Part shown: positions 44,361 through 52,946 of the stretch, in pieces | How positions within the stretch are numbered: position 1 is the stretch's first letter | How the letters are laid out: each line of letters opens with the position of its first letter | NCBI GenBank assembly: GCA_035532115.1 | Contig: DATKRO010000087.1 | Span: 6,498 to 70,497, forward strand | Length of the DNA: 64,000 nucleotides | Source of the DNA: Acaudatibacter sp035532115 | Lineage (GTDB): Bacteria > Pseudomonadota > Alphaproteobacteria > Caulobacterales > Caulobacteraceae | Direction: 5' to 3' | The notes under the pieces: generated by a model | The model's database searches: none | What the model saw: only the letters and a program-made list of their open reading frames with translations | Told to the model about the DNA's origin: nothing | Program-made: the position numbers and the translations under genes

Positions 44361-44861
44361 ATGACCAGGCTCATCGCCCTCGCCGGCCTTCCGGGCAGTG
44401 GCAAGTCGACCATTGCGCGCGAGCTCGCCCGGCGTATCGGCGCTCTCTGGCTGCGGGTCGATTCGATGGATCAGGCGATCTGGGCGTCGGGCACGGCGCC
44501 GAAGGATCTGCGCGACTGGACCTACAGGGCGGCGCAGGCGGTCGCCGAGGACAACCTGCGTCTCGGGCTCGACGTGGTCGGCGACTGCGTCAACGACTGG
44601 CAGGCCGCCCGCGACGGCTGGGGGGAAGCGGCGGCGCGCGCCGGTGCGCGCATCGTCTGGGTGGAGATCGCCTGCGCCGATCCAGTCGAACACCGACGCC
44701 GAATCGAGACGAGGGCGAGCGAAGTCACCGGCCTCGCCTTGCCCGATTGGAGAGCGGTGATGTCGCGCCAGTACCATCCCTGGACTCATGGCCGCTTGAC
44801 CATAGATACGGCGGCGCGAAGCATCGGCGAGTGCGTCGAAACTATCCTCGCCGCCCTCTAG
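44361..44861 (+). CDS. P-loop NTPase, small-molecule kinase-like
   Basis: A 166-residue protein with Walker A GLPGSGKST (about 9-17), a DSMDQAIW segment and VVGDCVNDW, followed by EHRRRIETRASE, the arrangement seen in AAA_33/zeta-like kinases that phosphorylate small molecules or act in stress or resistance. The start at 44361 is preferred because AGAGAAG precedes it; an ATG at 44337 would add eight residues. No target is evident. It is independent of the MFS gene 68 bases upstream. Confidence 0.75.
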   Translation: MTRLIALAGLPGSGKSTIARELARRIGALWLRVDSMDQAIWASGTAPKDLRDWTYRAAQAVAEDNLRLGLDVVGDCVNDWQAARDGWGEAAARAGARIVWVEIACADPVEHRRRIETRASEVTGLALPDWRAVMSRQYHPWTHGRLTIDTAARSIGECVETILAAL

Positions 44862-44982
44862 GCGCGTCCCAAAGCTCAGCCGGGCAGCTCGACGCGGCGG
44901 ATCACGAATTGAAACCGGCTCGTCTTCGACACGTTCTCTGCGCAGCGAGGGGTCCCTTGGATACGTGTGCAGGATTTGAACA

Positions 44983-45549
44983 ATGAACACATCTGGATTA
45001 GCGATGGCGGCGGGCGTTGCGGCGCTGGCCGTGGCCGGCGCGGCGTCGGCGCAGGCTCTCACCAGTCCCAGGTACGTCGATGGCTTGAGATGGCGCATCG
45101 ATCACGCCGCCCAGACCGGGGCGATCGACGCGGTGCAGCGCACCCGCCTTCTCTCGGTGCAGAGCCGCACCGTGCCGATGGCGTGGCGCTGCAATTCCGG
45201 CGAACAGTATGCCTGCAGCCGGGTCGCCGACAACGTGAACTACATCAATGCGTCGCTGCGGATGCACGCTGGCGGCTACGGCATGGCCCGCGGGGCCGCC
45301 ACGGGCAGCCTCACCAGCATGGGCTACGTCTCCGGCCTGCGCTGGCAGGTCAACCACGCCGCCGAGACCGGAATGATCAACCTTGGCCAGCGCGACCGGC
45401 TCCTGGCCATGCAGATGCGCACGCGCAACCTGGCATGGCGATGCGACCGCTATGGCGACCAGAACGCCTGCACCCAGGCGATCAGCAACGTCGAGTACAT
45501 CAACCGCTCGATCGGTCGTCCCAGCGTCGCCTACGGCTACGGCCAGTAG
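44983..45549 (+). CDS. secreted two-repeat cysteine protein of unknown function
   Basis: A 188-residue protein with a clean signal peptide (about 1-24, ending ASAQA). The mature part is two copies of a roughly 60-residue module, residues about 31-91 and 115-176, joined by a Gly-rich spacer. Both copies share YVxGLRWxxxHAAxTG, QRxRLL, the AWRC segment and NVxYIN, and each has two cysteines (70 and 78; 154 and 163), which suggests one disulfide per module. I do not recognise the family. No enzyme motif is visible. It ends GYGYGQ-like and is followed 43 bases later by a hairpin. Confidence 0.8.
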   Translation: MNTSGLAMAAGVAALAVAGAASAQALTSPRYVDGLRWRIDHAAQTGAIDAVQRTRLLSVQSRTVPMAWRCNSGEQYACSRVADNVNYINASLRMHAGGYGMARGAATGSLTSMGYVSGLRWQVNHAAETGMINLGQRDRLLAMQMRTRNLAWRCDRYGDQNACTQAISNVEYINRSIGRPSVAYGYGQ

Positions 45550-45591
45550 CGAACGTCGCCGGCTTCCGCCGCGCCGAGCGCCACGCCCGTA

Positions 45592-45618
45592 CCACTCCTT
45601 CCCCGCTTGCGGGAGTGG
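45592..45618. repeat. intergenic hairpin after the repeat-protein gene
   Basis: CCACTCC and GGAGTGG flank a CCCGC-TT-GCGGG inner stem. It may terminate the upstream transcript, though no T-run follows. A related CCCCGC-AA-GCGGGG stem lies after gmk (50374-50387), so it is probably a member of a dispersed intergenic repeat. Confidence 0.5.
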
Positions 45619-45646
45619 AGGGGGCGCGATCTGGGTGGAGCGGCGG

Positions 45647-45835
45647 CTAGTCGCCGCCGCTCCCGCCTTCGCCGTTCGGTGACGTAGCGTCCGGCTCGCC
45701 GAAGGCCTCTTCGACCTCGTCCTGCGCGATCCGGTTCTCCGGATGGCCGGGCTGGCCGAGGTTCTGCTCTTCGGTCCCATCGCCCATCATGCCCGGATGG
45801 GGATCTTCGGTCTTCTCTTCACGCGGCTCGGCCAT
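45647..45835 (-). CDS. small acidic hypothetical protein
   Basis: A 62-residue, acidic, Gly/Glu/Asp-rich protein, probably disordered, with TEEQNLGQPGHPENRIAQDE as its most distinctive stretch. GAGGAGG lies about ten bases before the ATG at 45835, which argues for a real gene and for this start rather than the in-frame ATG at 45865. I do not recognise a family with certainty. It is divergent from acpP. Confidence 0.6.
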   Translation of the reverse strand: MAEPREEKTEDPHPGMMGDGTEEQNLGQPGHPENRIAQDEVEEAFGEPDATSPNGEGGSGGD

Positions 45836-46065
45836 GGCCTCGCGCCTCCTCGGTTGGCCCGCCAACTTGCGGCGAGCCGGCCGGTTCCCGACGCGGCGCG
45901 CCCGCGTCGTCGGCTGGCCTCCGCGGGAGGAACATGCTAGCTGGATCCGCGAATTCGCAAAACCAGGATTGGCGCTCCGGGCTTTGGCGCCCTAAATGGT
46001 CGAGTTTTCCGCGCGGCCGAACGGAGCGGTCGCGCGCCCAACCACGAACAGGGACTTGGAGCTGA

Positions 46066-46305
46066 ATGTCGGACATTCTCGAGCGCGTGCGAAAGATCGT
46101 GATCGAACACCTCGACGCCGACCCTGAGAAGGTCACCGAAAAGGCCAGCTTCATCGACGATTTGGGCGCCGACAGCCTGGACAACGTCGAACTGGTCATG
46201 GCCTTCGAGGAGGAGTTCGACATCGAGATCCCGGACGACGCCGCCGAACACATCCAGACCGTCGGCGACGCGGTGAAGTTCATCCAGGAGCGCCTCGGCG
46301 CCTGA
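46066..46305 (+). CDS. acpP: acyl carrier protein
   Basis: A 79-residue ACP with the phosphopantetheine attachment serine at residue 37 in the GADSLDNVELVMAFEEEF block. It shuttles acyl chains for fatty-acid, lipid A and lipoate synthesis. GGAG precedes the ATG. The 230-base upstream region must hold its own promoter since it is detached from fabD-fabG. The fabF gene follows after 106 bases. Confidence 0.98.
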   Translation: MSDILERVRKIVIEHLDADPEKVTEKASFIDDLGADSLDNVELVMAFEEEFDIEIPDDAAEHIQTVGDAVKFIQERLGA

Positions 46306-46411
46306 CATCGAGCGTTCCGCGTGCCTCAGAGTGCTTTGCGCCGCGTCCGCGTTGGGTTAACCGGGCGCGGCGATTTCGTATTCGGCCGGCGGCGGGGAGG
46401 CTGATCCGAGC

Positions 46412-47698
46412 ATGCGGCGTGTGGTCGTCACCGGGATCGGCGTCGTCTCGCCGCTGGGCTGGGGCTTCGAGAACAGCTGGGCCGCGATCCTGGCCGGCCG
46501 CTCCGGCGCCGGCCGCATCAGCCGCTTCGATCCCGCCGAATTTGGCTGCCAGGTGGCCTGCGAGGTGCCGAGGGTCGATGGCCATGGCGGCGGCGGTCCG
46601 CACACGCCCGGGTCCTTCGATCCCGACCAGGTGATGAGTCCCAAGGACCAGCGGCGCGTCGACGACTTCATCCTCTATGCCGTCGCCGCCGCCGACGAGG
46701 CGGTGAAGGACGCCGGCTGGACGCCGCAGGACGAGCACGGGCGCCAGCGCACCGGGGTGATCATCGGCTCGGGCATCGGCGGCCTCGCCACCATCGCCCA
46801 GACATCCCTCGATCTTCAGGAGAAGGGTCCGCGCCGCGGCGTCTCGCCCTTCTTCATCCCGTCGGCCCTGATCAATCTCGCCTCGGGCCAGGTCTCGATC
46901 CGGCATCGCTTCAAGGGCCCCAATCACGCCGTCGTCACCGCCTGCGCCAGCGGCGCCCACGCCATCGGCGACGCCATGCGCATCATCCGTTACGGAGACG
47001 CCGAGGTGATGATCGCCGGCGGCGCGGAAGCGGCGATCTGCCCCATCGGCATAGCCGGCTTCGTCGCCTGCCGGGCCATGTCGACCAACTTCAACGAGAC
47101 GCCGCAGCGCGCCTCGCGGCCCTACGACAAGGACCGCGACGGCTTCGTCATGGGCGAGGGCGCCGGCGCCCTGGTGCTGGAGGAGCTGGAACACGCCCGC
47201 GCGCGCGGGGCCAGGATCTACGCCGAGATCATCGGCTACGGCATGGCCGGAGACGCCTATCACATCACCGCACCGGCCGAGGACGGCGATGGCGGCTATC
47301 GCGCCATGGAGGCGGCGATCGGGCACGCCGGCATCGCGCCGGGCGAGATCGACTACATCAACGCCCACGGCACCTCCACGCCCCTCGGCGACGAGATCGA
47401 ACTGGGCGCGGTCGAACGGCTGCTCGGCCAGGCCGCGGCCGGGACCGCCATGTCGTCGACCAAGTCCGCCATCGGCCATCTGCTCGGCGCCGCCGGCGCG
47501 GTGGAGGCGGCGTTCACGGTGCTGGCGCTGCGCGACCAGATCGCCCCGCCGACGATCAATCTCGACAATCCGTCGGTGCAGACGCCGCTCGATCTCGTTC
47601 CCAACCGGGCCAGGCCGATGCGGATCGACATCGCGCTTTCCAACAGCTTCGGCTTCGGCGGCACCAACGCGTCCCTGATCTTCAAGAAGCTGTCGTGA
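46412..47698 (+). CDS. fabF: 3-oxoacyl-ACP synthase II
   Basis: A 428-residue condensing enzyme that elongates acyl-ACP with malonyl-ACP. The catalytic triad is visible: Cys in VTACASGAHAIGDA, His in INAHGTSTPLGDEIE and His in STKSAIGHLLGAAG. RRVVVTGIGVVSPLGWG starts the protein. It ends GFGGTNASLIFKKL. Its stop overlaps the GTG of mltG. Confidence 0.97.
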   Translation: MRRVVVTGIGVVSPLGWGFENSWAAILAGRSGAGRISRFDPAEFGCQVACEVPRVDGHGGGGPHTPGSFDPDQVMSPKDQRRVDDFILYAVAAADEAVKDAGWTPQDEHGRQRTGVIIGSGIGGLATIAQTSLDLQEKGPRRGVSPFFIPSALINLASGQVSIRHRFKGPNHAVVTACASGAHAIGDAMRIIRYGDAEVMIAGGAEAAICPIGIAGFVACRAMSTNFNETPQRASRPYDKDRDGFVMGEGAGALVLEELEHARARGARIYAEIIGYGMAGDAYHITAPAEDGDGGYRAMEAAIGHAGIAPGEIDYINAHGTSTPLGDEIELGAVERLLGQAAAGTAMSSTKSAIGHLLGAAGAVEAAFTVLALRDQIAPPTINLDNPSVQTPLDLVPNRARPMRIDIALSNSFGFGGTNASLIFKKLS

Positions 47699-48780
47699 GC
47701 CGCCCGCCCGCCCGGCGTCCGCCCGCGCGCCGCAAGGGCGCAGGGCCGCAGGCGCGGCGGCGCATGATGACGGCGGCAGGGGCGCTCGCCACCTTCGGCG
47801 TGGCCCTGGGCCTGGCGCTGGCGTGGGCGCTGTTCGCCTTCTTCGGTCCTGGACCGGCCGCCCGCCAGGGCGCTTCGACCGACCTGATCCTGCGCCCGCA
47901 CGCCGGCGTGCCCGAGATCGCCGCCACTCTGAGGCGCGCCGGCGTGATCCCCTCGGGCGTGCTCTTCGTGGTCGCGGCCAAGGTCACGGGCGAGGCGAGG
48001 CGCCTGAAGGCGGGCGAGTACGCCTTCGCCTCGCACGCTTCCATGGCCGACGTGCTGAACGCGATCGCCGCCGGCCGGGTAGTGCGCCACTTCATCACCA
48101 TCCCCGAAGGCGTCACCTCCGAGACGGTGATGCAGATCCTCGCCAGGGCCGCCTTCCTCACCGGCGTCGCCCCCGCCCCGCCGGAAGGCTCGGTGCTGCC
48201 GGAGACCTACGAGGTCGAACGCGGCGCCGACCGCGCTGCGGTGCTGCAGCGGATGATGGATGCGCGCGACCGGCTGCTGGCCTCGCTGTGGGCGCAGCGG
48301 CGGACCGGCCTGCCTTACCGCACGCCCGAGGATGCTGTGACGCTCGCGTCCATCGTCGAGAAGGAGACCGCCAAGCCCGACGAGCGGCCGCGCGTCGCGG
48401 CGGTGTTCGTCAATCGCCTGGAGGCGGGCATGCCGCTGCAGGCCGATCCGACGGTGATCTACGGCCTCACCGGGGGCAAGCCGCTGGGCCACGGCCTGCG
48501 CGCCTCGGAACTCGCCTCGCAGACGCCCTACAACACCTATCTGGTTCCCGGCCTGCCGCCGGGCCCGATCGACAATCCGGGGCGAGCCTCGCTCGCGGCC
48601 GCCCTCGATCCGCCCCGCACCGACGAGCTCTATTTCGTCGCCAACGGCGCCGGCGGTCACGTGTTCGCCGCCACGCTCGCGGCGCACGACCGCAACGTCG
48701 CGCGCTGGCGCCTGATCGAAGCGGCCGCCCACGCCTGCCCGGCGCCGGCCGCGGCCCGCGGCAAGGCGGCGCCATGCTGA
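47695..48780 (+). CDS. mltG: endolytic murein transglycosylase MltG
   Basis: A 361-residue YceG-family enzyme that cuts nascent glycan strands and helps set their length. An Arg/Pro-rich cytoplasmic N-terminus (1-24) is followed by one transmembrane helix (about 26-50), a LysM-like region and the catalytic domain with LASIVEKETAKPDERP (catalytic Glu) and QADPTVIYGL, ending NPGRASLAAAL plus the ELYFVANGAGGHVFA motif. The GTG start overlaps the fabF stop. The stop overlaps the next ATG by seven bases. Confidence 0.93.
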   Translation: MSRPPARRPPARRKGAGPQARRRMMTAAGALATFGVALGLALAWALFAFFGPGPAARQGASTDLILRPHAGVPEIAATLRRAGVIPSGVLFVVAAKVTGEARRLKAGEYAFASHASMADVLNAIAAGRVVRHFITIPEGVTSETVMQILARAAFLTGVAPAPPEGSVLPETYEVERGADRAAVLQRMMDARDRLLASLWAQRRTGLPYRTPEDAVTLASIVEKETAKPDERPRVAAVFVNRLEAGMPLQADPTVIYGLTGGKPLGHGLRASELASQTPYNTYLVPGLPPGPIDNPGRASLAAALDPPRTDELYFVANGAGGHVFAATLAAHDRNVARWRLIEAAAHACPAPAAARGKAAPC

Positions 48781-49658
48781 GCCTCGTCAGCATGACCGGC
48801 TTCGCGCGCGCCGACGGCGCGGCGGGCGACTGGACCTGGGCCGTCGAAGCCCGATCGGTGAACGGCCGCAACCTCGAGGTGCGATTTCGCGGGCCGCCCG
48901 GATTCGACGGTCTGGAGCGCGTCGTCCGCGAAGCCGCCCAGGCGCGGTTCCGGCGCGGCCAGATCAGCCTCAGCATGCAGGCGAAGCGGCTGGAGACGGC
49001 CGCCGGCGTCCGCGTCAACCTCGGCCAGCTCGAGCGCTACGCCGCCATCGCGTCGGAACTGGCGGCGGGGGGACGGGCGGGCCTCGCCGGCGCCGACGGG
49101 CTCATGGCCCTGCGCGGCGTCATCGAGGCCGGCGAGGAGACCGAGGACCCGGCCGCGCACGCCCGGATCGAGGCGGCGATGGCCGCCAGCGTCGGCGCCG
49201 TCCTCGACGCCCTGGCGCAGGCGCGGGCCGAGGAGGGCGCCGCCCTCGCGCCGCCCCTCGCCGGCCTCCTCGACGCCATCGAGCGCCTGACCGGCGAAGC
49301 CGAGGCGGAGGCGGCGGCGCAGGGGCCGGCGCTGCGCGACCGCTTCGCCCGGCGGCTCGGCGAACTCCTCGGCGAGGCCGCGCCCCCGGAGCGGGTGCTG
49401 CAGGAGGCCGCGGCCATGGCCGTCAGGGTCGACGTGCGCGAAGAACTCGATCGGCTCGCGAGCCACGTCGGTCAGGCGCGCGCCCTCTTGGCCGAAACGG
49501 CGGCGTCGGGGCGGCGCCTGGATTTCCTGACCCAGGAATTCATGCGCGAGGCCAACACCTTGTGCTCGAAATCGGCCACCATCGGCCTGACCCGGGTCGG
49601 TCTGGCGCTGAAGGCCGCGGTCGACCAGCTGCGCGAGCAGGTGCAGAATGTCGAGTGA
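48774..49658 (+). CDS. YicC family endoribonuclease-like protein
   Basis: A 294-residue YicC/YloC protein. It starts LSLVSMTGFARADG, has SVNGRNLEVRFR early on and the C-terminal DUF1732 part with RVDVREELDRLASHV, DFLTQEFMREANTLCSKS. E. coli YicC is reported to be an RNase linked to sRNA turnover. Start overlaps the mltG stop and the gene overlaps gmk by eleven bases, so it is in the fabF-mltG-yicC-gmk operon. Confidence 0.92.
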   Translation: MLSLVSMTGFARADGAAGDWTWAVEARSVNGRNLEVRFRGPPGFDGLERVVREAAQARFRRGQISLSMQAKRLETAAGVRVNLGQLERYAAIASELAAGGRAGLAGADGLMALRGVIEAGEETEDPAAHARIEAAMAASVGAVLDALAQARAEEGAALAPPLAGLLDAIERLTGEAEAEAAAQGPALRDRFARRLGELLGEAAPPERVLQEAAAMAVRVDVREELDRLASHVGQARALLAETAASGRRLDFLTQEFMREANTLCSKSATIGLTRVGLALKAAVDQLREQVQNVE

Positions 49659-50295
49659 GCGCCTGCGCCGGGGCCTGATGCTGGTGATCTCCAGCCCCTC
49701 GGGCGCCGGCAAGACGTCGCTGTCGCGCCGCCTGGTCTCCGACCATGCGGATCTCGCGCTGTCCGTCTCGGTGACCACGCGCCCGCCGCGGCCGGGCGAG
49801 GCGGACGGCCGGGAGTACCATTTCGTCTCGCACGCGGCGTTCGCGGCCATGGTGGCCGGCGAGGCGTTCCTGGAGTGGGCCGAGGTGCACGAGCACTGCT
49901 ACGGCACGCCCAAGGCGCCGGTGTCCGAAGCGCTGGGCCTGGGCAGGGACGTCATCTTCGACATCGACTGGCAGGGCGCGCGCACCATCAGCGCCACGGC
50001 CCCTGCCGACGTCGTGCGCGTCTTCGTCCTGCCGCCCTCGATGGACGACCTTTCCCGGCGGCTGCACGCCCGGGCGCAGGACCCCGAGGACGTCATCGCC
50101 CGCCGCCTCGGCCGCGCCAAGGGCGAGATCGCCAACTGGCTCGACTACGACTACGTCATCGTCAACGACGATTTCGACGGCGCCTATGCCGAACTCGCGC
50201 ACGTCTATCACGCCGAACGCCTGCGCCGCGCCCGCAACCCGTGGCTCGTGGACTTCGTCGGCCGCCTGATCGACGAGCCGGTGCGCGCGCCCTAG
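49648..50295 (+). CDS. gmk: guanylate kinase
   Basis: A 215-residue kinase that phosphorylates GMP with ATP. The P-loop SSPSGAGKTSLSRR is at about 14-27, the GMP-binding segment VTTRPPRPGEADGREYHFVS at about 49-68 and the DIDWQGARTI segment near 106. The start is the ATG 11 bases inside the end of yicC. Last gene of the operon. Confidence 0.96.
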   Translation: MSSERLRRGLMLVISSPSGAGKTSLSRRLVSDHADLALSVSVTTRPPRPGEADGREYHFVSHAAFAAMVAGEAFLEWAEVHEHCYGTPKAPVSEALGLGRDVIFDIDWQGARTISATAPADVVRVFVLPPSMDDLSRRLHARAQDPEDVIARRLGRAKGEIANWLDYDYVIVNDDFDGAYAELAHVYHAERLRRARNPWLVDFVGRLIDEPVRAP

Positions 50296-50373
50296 TCGCC
50301 CGGTGGCGAAGCGCCATCGCTGCGACCAGCCGCGCCGCGCCCCTTCCACCCCCGCGCCTGCCGGCGCGGCGGT

Positions 50374-50430
50374 CCCCGCAAGCGGGGCGGGATGAAGGGA
50401 ACTTCCTCCTCACCCGTGCAACGGGGGAGG
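50374..50430. repeat. intergenic palindromes after gmk
   Basis: Two imperfect hairpins lie between gmk and the convergent GT39 gene: CCCCGC-AA-GCGGGG at 50374-50387 and CCTCC...CACCCGT-GCA-ACGGG...GGAGG at 50405-50430. They resemble dispersed GC-rich intergenic repeats of alphaproteobacteria, and may end transcription from both sides. No gene is present in the 249 bases between gmk and GT39. Confidence 0.45.
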
Positions 50431-50544
50431 TGGCGCTCGGCGCGGCAGCGCCGGGCGGCGGAGGGGGCTGCGGGCGATGAGTCGCATGCGGCCCCACCAC
50501 GCACGGCCTGGGCGGCGGAAGTCAGCTTGCGACCCGGACGGGCT

Positions 50545-52122
50545 CTAGCGGCAGACCGGGGCGTTCGGATTCAGGCGCCGCACGCCCCAGGTGGTGGAGC
50601 GGCCGAACCCGGAGAGCCACTGGCGCGGCCAGTAGTGGGTGACGAAGCCGTCGGCGCCCGATCCGGCGAGATCGGCGCGCGGGTAGCCTGCGGCGACGAT
50701 CGCCGCCTCCAGCGGGATCGGCCGGGTCCCGGTCTCCCAGACGGCGACGCAGTCCAGACCGGCGCCCGCGGGTCTGGTCGGCGCAAATCCGGGCATGACG
50801 ATGCGCGCCTTCGGCAGCTGGGCGCGCAGGTTGCCCGCCGTGTAGGGGTCGAGCACCACCAGGGTCGCCTCGGCGGCGCCCATGGTCTCGAGGTCCCTGG
50901 CGAGCGCGGGGTAGGGGGTCAGCTGGCCGCAGCGGCCGCAGTAGGCCGCGTCGGGAACCAGGGCGCCGGCGACGCTGATCGAGGCGCACGCCGCCACCGG
51001 CACGAAGACGATCCATGGCCACAGCCGCAGGCGGCGCGCCGAGACGCCGCCGCGTTCGACCCGGGCGAACAGCCATAGCGGCAGCACCGCGAACACCGGC
51101 AGGACGTGCCAGTCGCGCACGTAGATCGATCCGCTCGCGACGATGCCGATCGCCGCGAGCGCCGCGGCAATAAGGCTGGTGCGGCCGAAGAGCCGCGCAT
51201 GCGCCGCGGCCGCGTCGGCGCCGGGCGGGGCGGTTGCGAGCGGCTTCCAGAACGCCAGCAGCGCCAGCGGGACCAGCGCCAGCGAGAACTCGACCAGCGA
51301 GAGCGCCAGTCCCGAAAGGCCCTGGCCGACGCGGGCGAGATAGGGCGCCCTCGCGCCGCCTTCCATGATGTTCACCGCCGCCCGCGCCACCGGCTGCCCG
51401 CTCACGGCGACGCCATAGACGAACGGCGCCGCGATCGCCGCGGCGACGAGGAGCGACAGCGTCAGCGGCGCCGGCCTCAGCCGTCGGCGCAGCGTCGGCT
51501 CGGCGAGGCATGCGCCGACGAGCCCTAGGCCAAAGAGGGCGAAGTTGAACTTGGCGATGAGGCCGGCGCCGAGGGCGGCGCCCAGCAAGGCGTAGTCGAG
51601 GGTGCGGCCGGTGCGCAGCGCCCGAACGAAGGTCCAGGCGGCGGCGGCGCAGCAGCAGAGCAGCAGCGAGCTTTGCGTCAGCCGCTCCAGCATGGTCCAG
51701 GCGACGTTGTAGAAGAGCCCGTACGAGAGGACGGCGACGGCCGCGAGGCGCCGATCCTTGATGGCGTAGCGCGCCGCGCCGAACAGGAACACGGCCGTGA
51801 GCGTCATCAGCGCGTCCTTGACGATCAGGAAGCTGACGGCGTTCGGCCCGGTGAGCCGTTGCACCGGCCACAGCAGCCACTCGAACAGCGGCGGCTGGCG
51901 CAGCTGGTAGACGAGGCGCAGCTGCTGCGCCCAGACGTTGTCGGCGACGTTGTCCATGCCCAGCGCCGGCGAGGCGAGGGCGATGGGGATCGAGTAGGCG
52001 ATCCGGTAGAGGGCCACGATCGCGGCCACGCCCCAGAAGCGGCCGAGCCACTGCGGCAGGACGCCCGCCGCCGCGGGGCCGCGCCCCGTGGCCTCGCCGC
52101 CGGCTTGCGAGAGCGCCGTCAC
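50545..52122 (-). CDS. GT39/ArnT-type membrane glycosyltransferase
   Basis: A 525-residue polytopic protein with about eleven hydrophobic helices. The N-terminal part has GMDNVADNVWAQQLRL and RQPPLFEWLLWPVQRLTG, the sort of acidic loop found in GT39/ArnT/PMT_2 transferases that move sugars from lipid carriers. The start GTG overlaps the ksgA stop (GTGA), which sets it; a longer frame upstream falls inside ksgA. The C-terminal 100 residues form a soluble domain with several cysteines (YCGRCGQL and the final PVCR). Acceptor is unknown. Last gene of the minus-strand envelope operon. Confidence 0.82.
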   Translation of the reverse strand: MTALSQAGGEATGRGPAAAGVLPQWLGRFWGVAAIVALYRIAYSIPIALASPALGMDNVADNVWAQQLRLVYQLRQPPLFEWLLWPVQRLTGPNAVSFLIVKDALMTLTAVFLFGAARYAIKDRRLAAVAVLSYGLFYNVAWTMLERLTQSSLLLCCCAAAAWTFVRALRTGRTLDYALLGAALGAGLIAKFNFALFGLGLVGACLAEPTLRRRLRPAPLTLSLLVAAAIAAPFVYGVAVSGQPVARAAVNIMEGGARAPYLARVGQGLSGLALSLVEFSLALVPLALLAFWKPLATAPPGADAAAAHARLFGRTSLIAAALAAIGIVASGSIYVRDWHVLPVFAVLPLWLFARVERGGVSARRLRLWPWIVFVPVAACASISVAGALVPDAAYCGRCGQLTPYPALARDLETMGAAEATLVVLDPYTAGNLRAQLPKARIVMPGFAPTRPAGAGLDCVAVWETGTRPIPLEAAIVAAGYPRADLAGSGADGFVTHYWPRQWLSGFGRSTTWGVRRLNPNAPVCR

Positions 52123-52946
52123 GGCGCCGATGCTTCGAGGCGGGCGCGCGCGAGCGCCAGATAGCCGGCCACGCCGACATCCTCGGCCCGCAGCGAAGCG
52201 GCGAGCCCGGCGCGCGCGCAGAGCGCCTCGCCGCCGAGCTCCTTCAGGCTGGACCGCAGCATCTTGCGACGCTGGCCGAAGGCGGCCGAGGTGACGTGCT
52301 GGAGCCGGTCGAGCAGGGCGCCGGCCGGTCCGTCCGGCCTCGGCGTCAGCCGCACCACCGCCGAATCCACCTTGGGCGGCGGGGTGAAGGCGCGCGCCGG
52401 CAGCTCCATGACGATCTTCGCCTCGCACAGCCCCTGGGCCAGGACCGAGAGCCGGCCATAGGTCTTGCAGCCGGGCGGGGCGACGATCCGCTGCGCCACC
52501 TCCTTCTGGAACATCAGGGTCATGGCCTTCGGAAGCGTGGGCGCGGTTAGCCATCGGACGAGCAGCGGCGTGGCTATGTTGTAGGGGAGATTGGCCACGA
52601 TGGCCGCGCCCCCCGCCAGCGATGGCGCATCCAGGGTCAGGGCGTCCGCCTCGACGATCCTCAGCCGCCCCTCGGCTCGCTCGGCGAGGGCGCCGAGCAT
52701 GGCGAGGAACCGCCCGTCCTTCTCCACGGCGAGGACCGATGCGCCCGCCTCCAGCAGCGCGCGCGTCAAGCCGCCGGGGCCGGGGCCGATCTCGATCACC
52801 GTCTCGCCGGCCAGCGGCCCGGCGAGACGCGCGATCTTGCGGGTCAGGTTCAGGTCGAGCAGGAAGTGCTGGCCCAGGGACTTCCTGGCCGAAAGCCCGG
52901 CGCCGGCGAGGCCGTCGCGCAGCGGCGGCAGATCGTCCCAGGTCAC
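52119..52946 (-). CDS. ksgA: 16S rRNA dimethyladenosine transferase
   Basis: KsgA dimethylates two adjacent adenosines in helix 45 of 16S rRNA during 30S assembly. The 275-residue protein has the SAM motif IEIGPGPGGLTRALLEAG and the catalytic IVANLPYNIATPLL. LGQHFLLDLNL at the N-terminus is characteristic. Four-base overlaps join it to pdxA upstream and the glycosyltransferase downstream. Confidence 0.96.
   Translation of the reverse strand: MTWDDLPPLRDGLAGAGLSARKSLGQHFLLDLNLTRKIARLAGPLAGETVIEIGPGPGGLTRALLEAGASVLAVEKDGRFLAMLGALAERAEGRLRIVEADALTLDAPSLAGGAAIVANLPYNIATPLLVRWLTAPTLPKAMTLMFQKEVAQRIVAPPGCKTYGRLSVLAQGLCEAKIVMELPARAFTPPPKVDSAVVRLTPRPDGPAGALLDRLQHVTSAAFGQRRKMLRSSLKELGGEALCARAGLAASLRAEDVGVAGYLALARARLEASAP

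Noticed and set aside
47823..48773. Upstream extension of the yicC frame
   Set aside because: Overlaps mltG and has no family similarity; the yicC N-terminus begins at 48774.
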